DNA from: an uncultured Flavobacteriaceae bacterium
Lineage (GTDB): Bacteria > Bacteroidota > Bacteroidia > Flavobacteriales > Flavobacteriaceae
Direction of reading: 5' to 3'
Assembly: GCA_947495135.1 (NCBI GenBank)
Contig: CANLXN010000008.1
Coordinates: forward strand, 1 to 64,000
DNA length: 64,000 nucleotides
The translations under genes were made by a program, and so were the position numbers. Each line of letters opens with the position of its first letter. The stretch's first letter is position 1. The notes below the pieces were generated by a model. That model did no database searches. It was not told the origin of the DNA and saw only the letters and a list, made by a program, of their open reading frames with translations. Positions 15,715 to 24,954 of this stretch are shown here, in pieces.

Positions 15715-18700
15715 TTATTCTTTAATAAGTCTCTTAACCGTGATCGCATTTTCACCTTGGATTTGTACCATGTACACTCCCGTAGCTAGATTAGACACAT
15801 CAATGGTCTTCTCTTGTTGCATTTCACTTAGATCGGTTGTATTAATCAATCTTCCGTTGGTATCGTAGATAGCTGCTTTATCTAAAGCGATATTAGAGCT
15901 ATTAGAGATAGTTACGTTAGACTGAGTAGGGTTAGGATACATAGAGATAGCGCTATCAAGCTGGTTATCATCCAATCCTAGGATACTTTCTACAGTAAGT
16001 TCGAAAGAACACTCACTAGTGTTTCCGTACTCGTCTTCTGCAGTTAAAGTCACCGTGTAAACTCCATCAGAGATTAATTCACCTACTGCTGGATCTTGTG
16101 AAGTAATAGTCACAGGATCTGTACAGTTATCGGTTACAGTAGCTTCTCCTGTTGCGAAGTAATCTGGTACTTCGTAGAACAAGTTACCTTCACCTGGATC
16201 TACAGTTTGATCTGCAGGACAAGCAATTACTGGACCTAATGTATCTACTACAGTTACAATGGCAGTACAAGCAGCAATGTTTCCACTAGCGTCACTAGCG
16301 AATACAGTTACAGTGATCGGTGTTCCTATGTCTGCGCAGGTTACTTCAGTAACATCTACAGCAAGGGTAGTAATACCACAAGCATCAAAAGATAATGGAC
16401 CTCCTGGAATCTCTACGAAGAACGCATCACCATCTGAGTTGTCTAAATCTAACGCCCAGTTAGCAGGATCGAATTGACCTGTGAAACCTGGCATGAAGTT
16501 GCTAATTACTGTAGTAGCAGCTCCAAACAATCCATCTTCAGAAGAAGAACGGAATCCGAACACATCGCCAGTTACCAAAGTAACCGTTGCATTTCCAGAT
16601 TGGTTGTTAGCTCCTGCTGCATCTGTAAGTTGCGTATAAACTCCGTTTACTAAGTATCCAAATTGATCGAAAGCAGCTCCGTCGTCTGTAGAATAATCCC
16701 AGTCGAAAGAAACAGTTTCGTCTGCAGTAACAGCTACTGTGAAGTCTGTATTACCAACAGCACCAGATTGGTTATCACTACTAATGGTGATAACGTCAAA
16801 AGTACCAGGCATTTGCGCAAGTAAAGCTTCAGGATCTATAGTAGCAGTTCCATCTTCGCCCAATTCGATGGTTGCATCAGCACAAACAAGTACTGGAGCA
16901 GTTTCATCACTTACTGTTACAGTAGCAATACAAGTAGCAGTATTTCCACCAGCGTCTGTTACAGTAACTTCTACTTGATTTTCACCAATGTTAGAACAAT
17001 CGAAATCGATCATTCCATTTTGGCTAATACCATCAACGTTAAGTGCTACATTGTCTAAAGCAAATTTAGCAGGTCCCGAATTTTCGTCAGGCATGCTTTG
17101 CCAGTATGCGATTCTAATATCCTGTCCTGCGTAAGCAGAAAGATCTGCTGTTTGGCTTACCCATGCGTTGTCGTTTTCTAAAACTCCTGCCGTAGCAGTA
17201 ACTCCAGTTAAAACTTCCAATACATTATCGGATAGATCACGTACTTGTACTTCATAGATTCTATTCGAACAACCGTTACAGAAATCTAACAGGTTGTAAT
17301 CTAAGTTTTCATCCCAAGTTAGGGTAGCAGTTTGACCAGCAGGTAAAGTTACATCTTGAAAAAGAATTGCTTCTCCAACTCCACCATCAAATCCGTTTCC
17401 AGCTAGTAAAGCGCCGTCTGTAGGAAGTGCAGGGTCAAAGAAACCTACACCGGTGTTGTCTGCATAAACTCCCCAAGGAAGAAATGGTCCAGGGTTATCG
17501 ATAGCAGTCCAGCCAGTAAAGTCTCCTGTTTCGAAACTCCCATTTACCATAATATTTGATGATGTTGCAATTCCAACAGTAGTAGTCGTTCCACAAGAAT
17601 CGTCCACACTAAGGATTAAATCGCTAGCATCAATAGAAATCATTCCATTTGCATCCAGCACTACTTCAAGAGGTGCACCTGTTGTTTCGAAAGAAACTTC
17701 AAAGTTGTCGATAGCAGCATGCCATCCCCATCCACCTAAATCGTCGTAGGCAAAACGTACTTGGAAAGCAGCGTTCATATAAGCAGACACATCAAAAGTT
17801 TCTGCCTGAATGTCTGGGTCTAAATCTTCGTCATAAAAGGCAACTTGTACCCATGCAGCACCATCCCAAACTTCTACAGAAAATTCTTGATCTCCAGCTT
17901 CTTGGAAAGCAACTTCGTAAGAAAGGTTTGCCGATATAGCAGCAGAAAGATCATAAACGGGAGAACTTAACGTTCCTACGTTAGTTTCACCAGATCCAGC
18001 AGCATCGTCATCAAAAACAGCGGCAAATGATGGGAAGTCATCACCTGTTGGTAAATCACCACTTCCAAAAGTCCAGTCTTGAACACCTACAGCGATATCG
18101 CTCGTCCATCCTGTTGGAATAGTAGCAGCTTCAAAGTCTTCAACTTCCGTGTTTATTGCTGGCTGACCAATACAAGTAATTACTGGTGCAGTATTATCTT
18201 CAATAGTAACTACTGCTGTACACATAGCTTCGTTTCCAGAGTCATCAGTAATGGTAAGTACAACATCGTTGGTTCCAATATTAGAACAATCAAAAGAAGT
18301 AATGTCTGCGCTTAATGTAAATAAACAGTTATCACTAGATCCACCGTCCACATCTGCAGCAACAATAGTTGCCATTCCCATAGCGTCTAATTCTACGGTA
18401 ATGTCTTGACATACAGCAACTGGTACTTCATTGTCGTTAACAGTAACTAAGAACGTACAAGTTCCAGTGTTACCATCGCTATCTGTTGCAGAGAATTCTA
18501 CGGTAGTATCTCCAATTGGAAATAAACTTCCAGATACTGGTCCTGCAGTTTGAGTTGCTACAACTACACCGTCTTCAACATCAATTGCGATTGCATCAGC
18601 AAAGTTTACAATTGCACCACATTCTCCTGGGTCGTTATCTGTAATAACATCCATTGGACAAGCCACTACTGGAATGTTAGCAGTAACAAATTCAACTTCC

Positions 18701-19200
18701 ATAGTTTGAGTAGCCGCTCCACAAGTATTGGCTCCAGCAATTCCACCCCAGTTACCGTTTCCAATATTAGGACGGATTGTGTAACTATCATTACAAGCAC
18801 ATAAACTTGGTGAAACTGCTGCGCTAACGGTAAGTTCAATATCTTCACCAGCAATTGCACATCCAGTAACACAACTGTTTCCACCGCTTACTGCCCATGT
18901 ATTTGTTCCACATACAAAAGTTCCAGCTGTTCCAGTTCTAAGTGCATCAGCGATTTGTGCAACTACGGCTGCATCTGCACAGCTAATACCAGCAGTATCT
19001 AAACTACCACGAATAATTGCCTCCGTAAAGACTGTAGTTCCAGTGTCTAGTCCAGCTCTAAATGTTCCCCACCCATCATATTGAGTAGATCCAGGACAAT
19101 AAGTCGTCCCACTTGTAAAGTCCTCACTGTATATAACAGATTGGGCGTTTGAGATTTGAGTTCCTATTACAACTAATAGGAGTAGTAAAATTTTTTTCAT
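15715..19200 (-). CDS. Secreted multidomain HYR protein with T9SS type A sorting domain
   Basis: The 1161-residue protein begins with a signal peptide (MKKILLLLLVVIGTQISNA). Several hyalin-repeat (HYR) like Ig domains follow, recognisable by VACPMDVITDNDPGECGA, FSATDSDGNTGTCTF and ITDDSGNEAMCTAVV. Between them lie two lectin-like sandwich regions: a choice-of-anchor J type domain (ATIPTGWTSDIAVGVQDW) and a segment starting NGSFETGDFTGW. The C-terminus (SMYPNPTQSNVTISNSS ... KRLIKE) is a type A T9SS sorting domain. It is probably released or attached to the surface and may bind polysaccharide; no catalytic motif is visible. It stands alone with a strong terminator. Confidence 0.9.
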   Translation of the reverse strand: MKKILLLLLVVIGTQISNAQSVIYSEDFTSGTTYCPGSTQYDGWGTFRAGLDTGTTVFTEAIIRGSLDTAGISCADAAVVAQIADALRTGTAGTFVCGTNTWAVSGGNSCVTGCAIAGEDIELTVSAAVSPSLCACNDSYTIRPNIGNGNWGGIAGANTCGAATQTMEVEFVTANIPVVACPMDVITDNDPGECGAIVNFADAIAIDVEDGVVVATQTAGPVSGSLFPIGDTTVEFSATDSDGNTGTCTFLVTVNDNEVPVAVCQDITVELDAMGMATIVAADVDGGSSDNCLFTLSADITSFDCSNIGTNDVVLTITDDSGNEAMCTAVVTIEDNTAPVITCIGQPAINTEVEDFEAATIPTGWTSDIAVGVQDWTFGSGDLPTGDDFPSFAAVFDDDAAGSGETNVGTLSSPVYDLSAAISANLSYEVAFQEAGDQEFSVEVWDGAAWVQVAFYDEDLDPDIQAETFDVSAYMNAAFQVRFAYDDLGGWGWHAAIDNFEVSFETTGAPLEVVLDANGMISIDASDLILSVDDSCGTTTTVGIATSSNIMVNGSFETGDFTGWTAIDNPGPFLPWGVYADNTGVGFFDPALPTDGALLAGNGFDGGVGEAILFQDVTLPAGQTATLTWDENLDYNLLDFCNGCSNRIYEVQVRDLSDNVLEVLTGVTATAGVLENDNAWVSQTADLSAYAGQDIRIAYWQSMPDENSGPAKFALDNVALNVDGISQNGMIDFDCSNIGENQVEVTVTDAGGNTATCIATVTVSDETAPVLVCADATIELGEDGTATIDPEALLAQMPGTFDVITISSDNQSGAVGNTDFTVAVTADETVSFDWDYSTDDGAAFDQFGYLVNGVYTQLTDAAGANNQSGNATVTLVTGDVFGFRSSSEDGLFGAATTVISNFMPGFTGQFDPANWALDLDNSDGDAFFVEIPGGPLSFDACGITTLAVDVTEVTCADIGTPITVTVFASDASGNIAACTAIVTVVDTLGPVIACPADQTVDPGEGNLFYEVPDYFATGEATVTDNCTDPVTITSQDPAVGELISDGVYTVTLTAEDEYGNTSECSFELTVESILGLDDNQLDSAISMYPNPTQSNVTISNSSNIALDKAAIYDTNGRLINTTDLSEMQQEKTIDVSNLATGVYMVQIQGENAITVKRLIKE

Positions 19201-19320
19201 ATTAATGAGAGATTTGATTATATCTCGCGAATATAATTTTTCCTACAAGAATACACTATTAAAGTATGCCAAATTACAGGTGTTAAGATTCAAAATACGT
19301 ATTAGTACGTAGTCCAAATA

Positions 19321-19350
19321 AAAAAAACCGCCTCAAAGGGCGGTTTTTAA
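19321..19350 (-). terminator. Terminator after htpG
   Basis: AAAAACCGCC (19323-19332) pairs perfectly with GGCGGTTTTT (19339-19348) over 10 bp with a 6-nt loop. T-runs occur on both strands; it lies 15 bp beyond the htpG stop. Confidence 0.85.
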
Positions 19351-19364
19351 AAATGGTGAGTGTC

Positions 19365-21257
19365 TTATTTAATCATCTCATAACTACGCTTTATGAAGGC
19401 AGTCATTTCCTCTCCTTTTAAAAGGTTTTTACTTAGCTTGGCTAAATCGAGTGCTTGATTTACTAAGCGTTCTTTCTTTTTCGCTGTTTTAGTATTCAGA
19501 ATTTCAGAGACTAGTTCGTGATTGGTGTTCACTACTAAATTATACATGTCTGGCATACTTCCCATACCAAACATACCTCCGCCTCCGCCATTCTTTTGCA
19601 TTTCTTTCATTCTCCGCATAAATTCTGGCTCCGTAATAATAAATGGATTTGACTTGCTATCCATCGCTTCCAATTGTACTGAAAATTTCTCAGAAGGAAT
19701 CACTTCGGTTAGGAACGTTTTAAGCGTTTCTTTTTCTTCTTCTGAAAGTTTCGAAATCGCTTCTTCGTCTTTTTTGATCAAATTATCAACATGATCGCTA
19801 TCTACACGAACGAACGAAATTTTCTCCTTTTCACTTTCCATTTTCTGCATGAGGTGAGAGATAATAGGAGAATCTAATAAAAGAACCTCATATCCCTTTT
19901 CTTTCGCAGCCTCAATATAGCTATGCTGTTCTTCTTTATTAGACGCATACAGAATAACCATAGTGTCATCCTTATCGGTTTGCGTCTCCTTTATTTTTTC
20001 GCTCAGTTCTTCAAACGTATAGTAAGTACCATCTACGGTTCCGTACAGTGCAAATGCCTGTGCTTTCTCGAAGAATTTTTCTTCGGTCAACATTCCGTAT
20101 TCGATTACTATTTTAATGTCGTCCCATTTCCCTTCGAAATCTGAACGGTTGTCATTAAAAAGACTCTTCATTTTATCTGCTACCTTACGTGTAATATAGC
20201 TCGATATTTTCTTTACTGCTCCGTCTGCTTGAAGGTAACTTCTGGAAACGTTTAAAGGAATGTCTGGGCTATCAATTACTCCTCGGAGCATCGTTAAGAA
20301 TTCTGGAACAATACCTTCCACATTGTCTGTAACGAAGACCTGATTTTGATAGAGCTGTATTCTATCTTTCTGAACATTCAGGTCGTTGGTCATTTTCGGG
20401 AAATAAAGAATTCCCGTAAGATTGAATGGATAATCTACATTTAAGTGGATGTTGAAAAGTGGCTCTTCAAACTGCATAGGATACAATTCTCTGTAGAAGG
20501 AAGAGTAATCCTTTTCTTCCAACTCCGAAGGTTGTTTAGTCCAAGCAGGATTAGGATTATTGATAATGTTATCCACTTCTTGAGTTGGAGCTGGGTCTTC
20601 TTCTTTAGCGTCTTCCGGCTTAGGTAAAGTCTCTGTGCGTGTTCCAAATTTGATTGGAATTGGCATGAACTTGTTGTATTTCACCAATAATTCTTTAATA
20701 CGAGCCTCTTCTAAAAACTCTGTAGAATCTTCCGCAATGTGCAAAATAATCTCTGTTCCTCGTTCAGTCTTGTCTGAAGTTTCTAAAGTATAGTTAGGAG
20801 ATCCATCACAAGTCCAATGTGCCGCAGGTTCATCCTTATAGCTCTTGGTGATAAGTTCTACCTTATCTGCAACCATAAAAGCAGAGTAGAAACCAAGTCC
20901 AAAGTGACCAATAATACCTGCTTCTTCTCCTTGCTTGTCCTTGTACTTCTCGATAAACTCCTCCGCGCCAGAAAAAGCAATCTGATTAATATACTTCTCC
21001 ACCTCGTCTGCTGTCATTCCCAGTCCTTGATCGATAATACGCAATTGATTATTTTCTTTATCAATAACAATTTCTATTTTCGGATTCCCATATTCCACTT
21101 TTGCCTCACCAATATTGGTAAGGTGTTTCAGCTTAAGGGTTGCATCTGTCGCATTAGAAATAAGCTCACGCAAAAAGATTTCGTGATCGCTGTATAAAAA
21201 CTTTTTAATTAATGGAAAGATGTTTTCAACCGATACATTAATAGTTCCTGTGCTCAT
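19365..21257 (-). CDS. htpG: Molecular chaperone HtpG (Hsp90)
   Basis: HtpG is the bacterial Hsp90, an ATP-dependent homodimeric chaperone. The 630-residue product has the N-terminal GHKL ATPase motifs ELISNATDA, IDQGLGMT and GHFGLGFYSAF, the middle-domain NVSRSYLQ segment, and a C-terminal dimerisation region with a glycine-rich, methionine-rich loop (KNGGGGGMFGMGSMPDM). The length fits the family. It is monocistronic and leftward. The 195-bp gap upstream (21258-21452), shared with the divergent TetR gene, shows no clear heat-shock element or minus-strand TAnnTTTG box. Confidence 0.96.
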   Translation of the reverse strand: MSTGTINVSVENIFPLIKKFLYSDHEIFLRELISNATDATLKLKHLTNIGEAKVEYGNPKIEIVIDKENNQLRIIDQGLGMTADEVEKYINQIAFSGAEEFIEKYKDKQGEEAGIIGHFGLGFYSAFMVADKVELITKSYKDEPAAHWTCDGSPNYTLETSDKTERGTEIILHIAEDSTEFLEEARIKELLVKYNKFMPIPIKFGTRTETLPKPEDAKEEDPAPTQEVDNIINNPNPAWTKQPSELEEKDYSSFYRELYPMQFEEPLFNIHLNVDYPFNLTGILYFPKMTNDLNVQKDRIQLYQNQVFVTDNVEGIVPEFLTMLRGVIDSPDIPLNVSRSYLQADGAVKKISSYITRKVADKMKSLFNDNRSDFEGKWDDIKIVIEYGMLTEEKFFEKAQAFALYGTVDGTYYTFEELSEKIKETQTDKDDTMVILYASNKEEQHSYIEAAKEKGYEVLLLDSPIISHLMQKMESEKEKISFVRVDSDHVDNLIKKDEEAISKLSEEEKETLKTFLTEVIPSEKFSVQLEAMDSKSNPFIITEPEFMRRMKEMQKNGGGGGMFGMGSMPDMYNLVVNTNHELVSEILNTKTAKKKERLVNQALDLAKLSKNLLKGEEMTAFIKRSYEMIK

Positions 21258-21423
21258 ATGTATGTTTCTTTTAATTTCCGGTGATCCGGTAATTTTGGTT
21301 ATACTTTACTTAGGAAATCATCAATTCAAATAGAGTACCATACTTGAAATTATGACAGGATGTCACTTTCAGAATTTAACAAACTTTATGTTTAAGCATG
21401 GTGAGTCTAGGTTAAACATTTTG

Positions 21424-21431
21424 TATCTTTG
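21424..21431 (+). promoter_or_regulatory. -7 promoter element of TetR-UbiB pair
   Basis: TATCTTTG matches TAnnTTTG and lies 21 bp before the TetR-family start codon. Confidence 0.45.
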
Positions 21432-21452
21432 GAGGAGTAAAATTAAACAACT

Positions 21453-22118
21453 ATGGCAGCAAAAAAAACCACAAAGAAAGCAGGAATGACCAGAGATTCA
21501 ATCATCTCTGCATATATGGAGCAGGTGTTAGAATCTGAAAAGGCACCGAAGAGCGTTTACAAGTTTTGTAAAGAACACAATTGCAAGGAAGATGAATTTT
21601 ATAACTTTTTTGGTTCATTTGAAGGATTGCAATCAGAAATATGGAATACCTTCTTCGATAAGAGCATGGAGTTAAGCCATCAAGTAGAAAGCTACGAAGC
21701 ATACAGCAATAAAGAGAAAATGCTTACATTTTTCTACACATTTTTTGAAATGTTGACGGCCAATAGAAGCTATGTTCTGTTTGCGCTAAAAGAGCACAGT
21801 GATATTATGAAGAATATGTCGCAGCTCAAAGGTTTGAGAAAAAGAGTAAAGGAGTTCGCTTCAGAATTGATCCAAGATAAAAACGACGAAAAGCAGTTGA
21901 AGATTTTAAAGCATCCAGTTTCAGTTTTTTCTGAAGGTGCGTGGCTTCAAACTATGTTCATTCTCAAATACTGGATGGAAGATAATTCTCCGTCTTTTGA
22001 AAAAACGGACGTAGTAATTGAAAAATCGGTAAGAGCCATTTTTGACATCTTTGAAACCACCCCTTTGGAAAGTATTTTAGACTTCGGAAAGTTTTTGTGG
22101 AAAGAGAAAATGAATTAG
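21453..22118 (+). CDS. TetR-family-like transcriptional regulator
   Basis: The 221-residue protein starts with a basic tail (MAAKKTTKKAGMTRDSIIS). The N-terminal ~60 residues are compatible with a TetR helix-turn-helix (VYKFCKEHNCKEDEFYNFFG in place of the usual GVSxGxxYxxF). The remainder is an all-helical ligand-binding-like domain. It is followed after 45 bp by an ABC1/UbiB kinase-like gene, which suggests linked regulation. The helix-turn-helix is divergent, so DNA binding is likely but not certain; ligand unknown. Confidence 0.72.
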   Translation: MAAKKTTKKAGMTRDSIISAYMEQVLESEKAPKSVYKFCKEHNCKEDEFYNFFGSFEGLQSEIWNTFFDKSMELSHQVESYEAYSNKEKMLTFFYTFFEMLTANRSYVLFALKEHSDIMKNMSQLKGLRKRVKEFASELIQDKNDEKQLKILKHPVSVFSEGAWLQTMFILKYWMEDNSPSFEKTDVVIEKSVRAIFDIFETTPLESILDFGKFLWKEKMN

Positions 22119-22163
22119 ACATGTTTTAACTAAAAGGGCTCCTCATCATCATGGGGACAGACA

Positions 22164-23474
22164 ATGAAAACAATAGATACAATTCCAACAGGTAAAATAT
22201 CCAGAGCGTCTAAGTTGGTTAAAACCGGCGTAAAAGTAGGAGGTAATTACCTTAAATATTACGGTGAAAAACTGGTGAACCCCGAGCTTACAAAAGAAAA
22301 GCTAAATGAAAATAATGCGGAAGATATATATGACGGACTTAAAAGTTTAAAAGGATCTGCGTTAAAAGTTGCTCAAATGCTGAGCATGGAGAAGAATATT
22401 ATGCCCAAAGCATATGTCGACAAATTTTCATTGGCACAGTTTTCTGTTCCTCCGCTTTCTGCTCCTCTTGTTCGCAAAACGTTTAAACGTTATTTCGGTG
22501 AAAGTCCCGAAAATCTCTACGATACATTCGATGCACATTCTGTTGCTGCAGCTAGTATAGGACAGGTGCACAAGGCCACTAAGAATGGCAAGGAATTAGC
22601 TGTTAAGATTCAATATCCAGGTGTTGCCGATAGCATAAGCAGTGATTTGGCACTGGTAAAGCCAGTTGCTATGAAAATGTTCAACATTAAGGGTAAGGAT
22701 AGCGATAAATATTTTCAGGAGGTTGAAGGTAAATTGCTAGAGGAAACAGATTATGTGCTGGAGGTGAGTCAAAGTAAGCAAATTACAGAGGCATGCAGTT
22801 TTATTCCGAATCTAAAATTTCCGAAGTACTACGAAGATCTCTCAACCGATAAAATAATTACCATGGATTGGATGACGGGGATCCACTTGTCTGAATTCAC
22901 TGAACAAAATAAAGATAGCATTAAGGCTAATAAAATAGGTCAGGCACTTTGGGATTTTTATATGTTTCAGATGCACGAACTTAAACAAGTGCATGCAGAT
23001 CCGCATCCTGGAAACTTTTTGATAGGGGAAGACGGAGATCTTATTGCCATCGACTTTGGATGTATTAAGAAAGTTCCTGAGGAATTTTATATCCCTTATT
23101 TCGAGCTAGCTGTTCCTGCTAATATTAACGATCCAGAGATTTTTAAAGCCAAGCTGTATGAGTTGGAAATATTGCGCGAAGACGATGGTCCAGAGGAAAT
23201 AAAATTCTTTTCAGAGCTGTTTTATGAAATGCTCAGCCTATTTAGCCAGCCCTTCCATAGCGATACCTTCGATTTCAGTGATGAGCATTTCTTTACGAGG
23301 ATTGCTGAGCTAAGTGATAAGTACTCCAAGGATACTGAAATAAGAAAAATGAATGGCAATAGAGGTTCGAAGCATTTCCTATATATTAACAGAACTTTTT
23401 TCGGACTTTATAACCTCCTAAATGACTTGGGGAGTAAAGTGGTTATTCATAATTACAAAGATTTACCCAGATAA
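22164..23474 (+). CDS. ABC1/AarF/UbiB-family atypical kinase-like protein
   Basis: UbiB-family proteins are atypical kinase or ATPase folds linked to isoprenoid-quinone and lipid metabolism. The 436-residue protein shows the family signatures: an N-terminal KVAQ version of the KxGQ motif (LKVAQMLSMEKN), the alanine-rich loop VAAASIGQVHKA, the Lys strand LAVKIQYPGV, the catalytic segment VHADPHPGNF and IDFGCIK in place of DFG. Gly of KxGQ is Ala. No C-terminal membrane helix is obvious, unlike E. coli UbiB. It lies 45 bp after the TetR-like gene. Confidence 0.9.
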   Translation: MKTIDTIPTGKISRASKLVKTGVKVGGNYLKYYGEKLVNPELTKEKLNENNAEDIYDGLKSLKGSALKVAQMLSMEKNIMPKAYVDKFSLAQFSVPPLSAPLVRKTFKRYFGESPENLYDTFDAHSVAAASIGQVHKATKNGKELAVKIQYPGVADSISSDLALVKPVAMKMFNIKGKDSDKYFQEVEGKLLEETDYVLEVSQSKQITEACSFIPNLKFPKYYEDLSTDKIITMDWMTGIHLSEFTEQNKDSIKANKIGQALWDFYMFQMHELKQVHADPHPGNFLIGEDGDLIAIDFGCIKKVPEEFYIPYFELAVPANINDPEIFKAKLYELEILREDDGPEEIKFFSELFYEMLSLFSQPFHSDTFDFSDEHFFTRIAELSDKYSKDTEIRKMNGNRGSKHFLYINRTFFGLYNLLNDLGSKVVIHNYKDLPR

Positions 23475-23609
23475 TTTTAACAAAATTTTGTTTAAACAAA
23501 TTAACAATTTAATAAACAGATTTATTATCTTTATTCAATAAATACGTAGATCAAATATTTTGCCGTGAAAAAGTAAAATTTTCTATTATTTATTGGTTAG
23601 GTTGTTTAG

Positions 23610-23635
23610 AAAGGGTGCCGTGGTTGGCGCTCTTT
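23610..23635 (+). promoter_or_regulatory. Stem-loop upstream of KAS III gene
   Basis: AAAGGGTGCC (23610-23619) pairs with GGCGCTCTTT (23626-23635) over 10 bp, including two G-U pairs, with a 6-nt loop. No clean T-run follows, so it may be a weak terminator for the UbiB gene or leader structure for the next gene. The rest of the 262-bp gap is AT-rich with nothing recognised. Confidence 0.4.
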
Positions 23636-23736
23636 CGCATTTAAGGCAACTGTTATGCGTGCACAGGAGTTAGCTATTAATTATTTCTTATAGTTTTATT
23701 GAATGTGTATCTTTCTCTTCTCTTAAACCACAATCT

Positions 23737-24744
23737 ATGTACACATCTAAAATTACTGGCCTCGGTCATTATGTTCCTGAAAACATTGTTACGAATGACG
23801 ATTTATCCAAGTTAATGGATACAAACGATGCTTGGATTCGAGAACGTACAGGGATAGAAGAGCGGAGGCATATTAAAAAGGGAGATGGAAATAGTACCTC
23901 CGTTATGGGAGTAAAAGCCGCGACAATTGCACTAGAACGTGCTAAGCTCGCTCCAAGTGATATAGATTTTATTGTATTTGCAACACTTAGTCCAGATATG
24001 TATTTTCCAGGAGGAGGGGTGCAGGTGCAAGACATGATGGGTATGGGAACCATTCCGGCCCTAGATGTTCGTAATCAGTGTAGCGGATTTGTATATGCCA
24101 TTTCCGTAGCCGATCAGTTTGTGAAAACAGGAATGTACAAAAATGTTTTGGTGATTGGTAGTGAAAACCATAGTGGTGGACTTGATTTTACTACTCGTGG
24201 AAGAAGTGTTTCGGTTATTTTTGGTGATGGAGCAGGAGCTGCCGTTGTATCTAGAAACGAATCTGGTACGGGAGGAATTCTCTCAACTCATTTACACAGT
24301 GAAGGGAAGCATAAAGATCAGCTTTCGCTGCAAGGCCCTAGTACAGAGCATTGGGTGCCAGAGATTATCGCTGAAAACCCTCAAGAAGATATTCCGTATT
24401 ATCCTTATATGAATGGACAATTTGTCTTTAAGCATGCCATCGTTCGATTTTCTGAAGTGATAAAAGAAGGGCTTGCCGCAAATGATATGGGCGTAGAAGA
24501 CATTGATATCTTTATTCCACATCAGGCAAATTTGAGAATTTCCCAGTTTATTCAGAAAAAATTTCAACTTCCAGATGATAAAGTGTACAACAACATGCAA
24601 AAGTACGGGAACACTACTGCCGCCTCTATTCCCATCGCATTGTCTGAAGCGTGGGAGAAAGGAAAAATAAAAGAAGGAGATTTAGTGGTTTTAGCAGCAT
24701 TCGGTAGTGGATTTACATGGGGAAGTGTAATGATACGTTGGTAA
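23737..24744 (+). CDS. fabH: 3-oxoacyl-ACP synthase III (KAS III)
   Basis: KAS III condenses an acyl-CoA with malonyl-ACP to start fatty-acid synthesis; in this phylum it normally uses branched primers. The 335-residue thiolase-fold protein has the full triad: Cys115 in VRNQCSGFVYA, His262 in IPHQANLRI and Asn292 in YGNTTAASIP. The length is typical. It is not next to plsX, rpmF or other fab genes, so it may be a second, stand-alone KAS III, common in flavobacteria, with acyl specificity that cannot be read from sequence. Confidence 0.88.
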   Translation: MYTSKITGLGHYVPENIVTNDDLSKLMDTNDAWIRERTGIEERRHIKKGDGNSTSVMGVKAATIALERAKLAPSDIDFIVFATLSPDMYFPGGGVQVQDMMGMGTIPALDVRNQCSGFVYAISVADQFVKTGMYKNVLVIGSENHSGGLDFTTRGRSVSVIFGDGAGAAVVSRNESGTGGILSTHLHSEGKHKDQLSLQGPSTEHWVPEIIAENPQEDIPYYPYMNGQFVFKHAIVRFSEVIKEGLAANDMGVEDIDIFIPHQANLRISQFIQKKFQLPDDKVYNNMQKYGNTTAASIPIALSEAWEKGKIKEGDLVVLAAFGSGFTWGSVMIRW

Positions 24745-24767
24745 TGTAATGTTCTATTACAGGGAAA

Positions 24768-24797
24768 TAAAAAACTCCCCCTTAAGAAAGGAGGAGT
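24768..24797 (-). terminator. Terminator after beta-barrel receptor gene
   Basis: ACTCCCCC (24774-24781) pairs with GGAGGAGT (24790-24797) with one mismatch and an 8-nt loop. On the minus strand it is followed by TTTTTTATTT. It lies in the 210-bp convergent gap and may also stop the KAS III transcript. Confidence 0.6.
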
Positions 24798-24954
24798 AAA
24801 GGTTACCTAATTGGTTTTAATTTTTTAGAAGGCTAATTCAAATAAATTACAAACTAGTATTAGGAGTTATACATATATAAGACTGAAAAATTTACAAAAT
24901 GTTGCACTCAGAAGTAAATTTTAACTTTACTATAACTTTTTGTCTATCAGTTAT

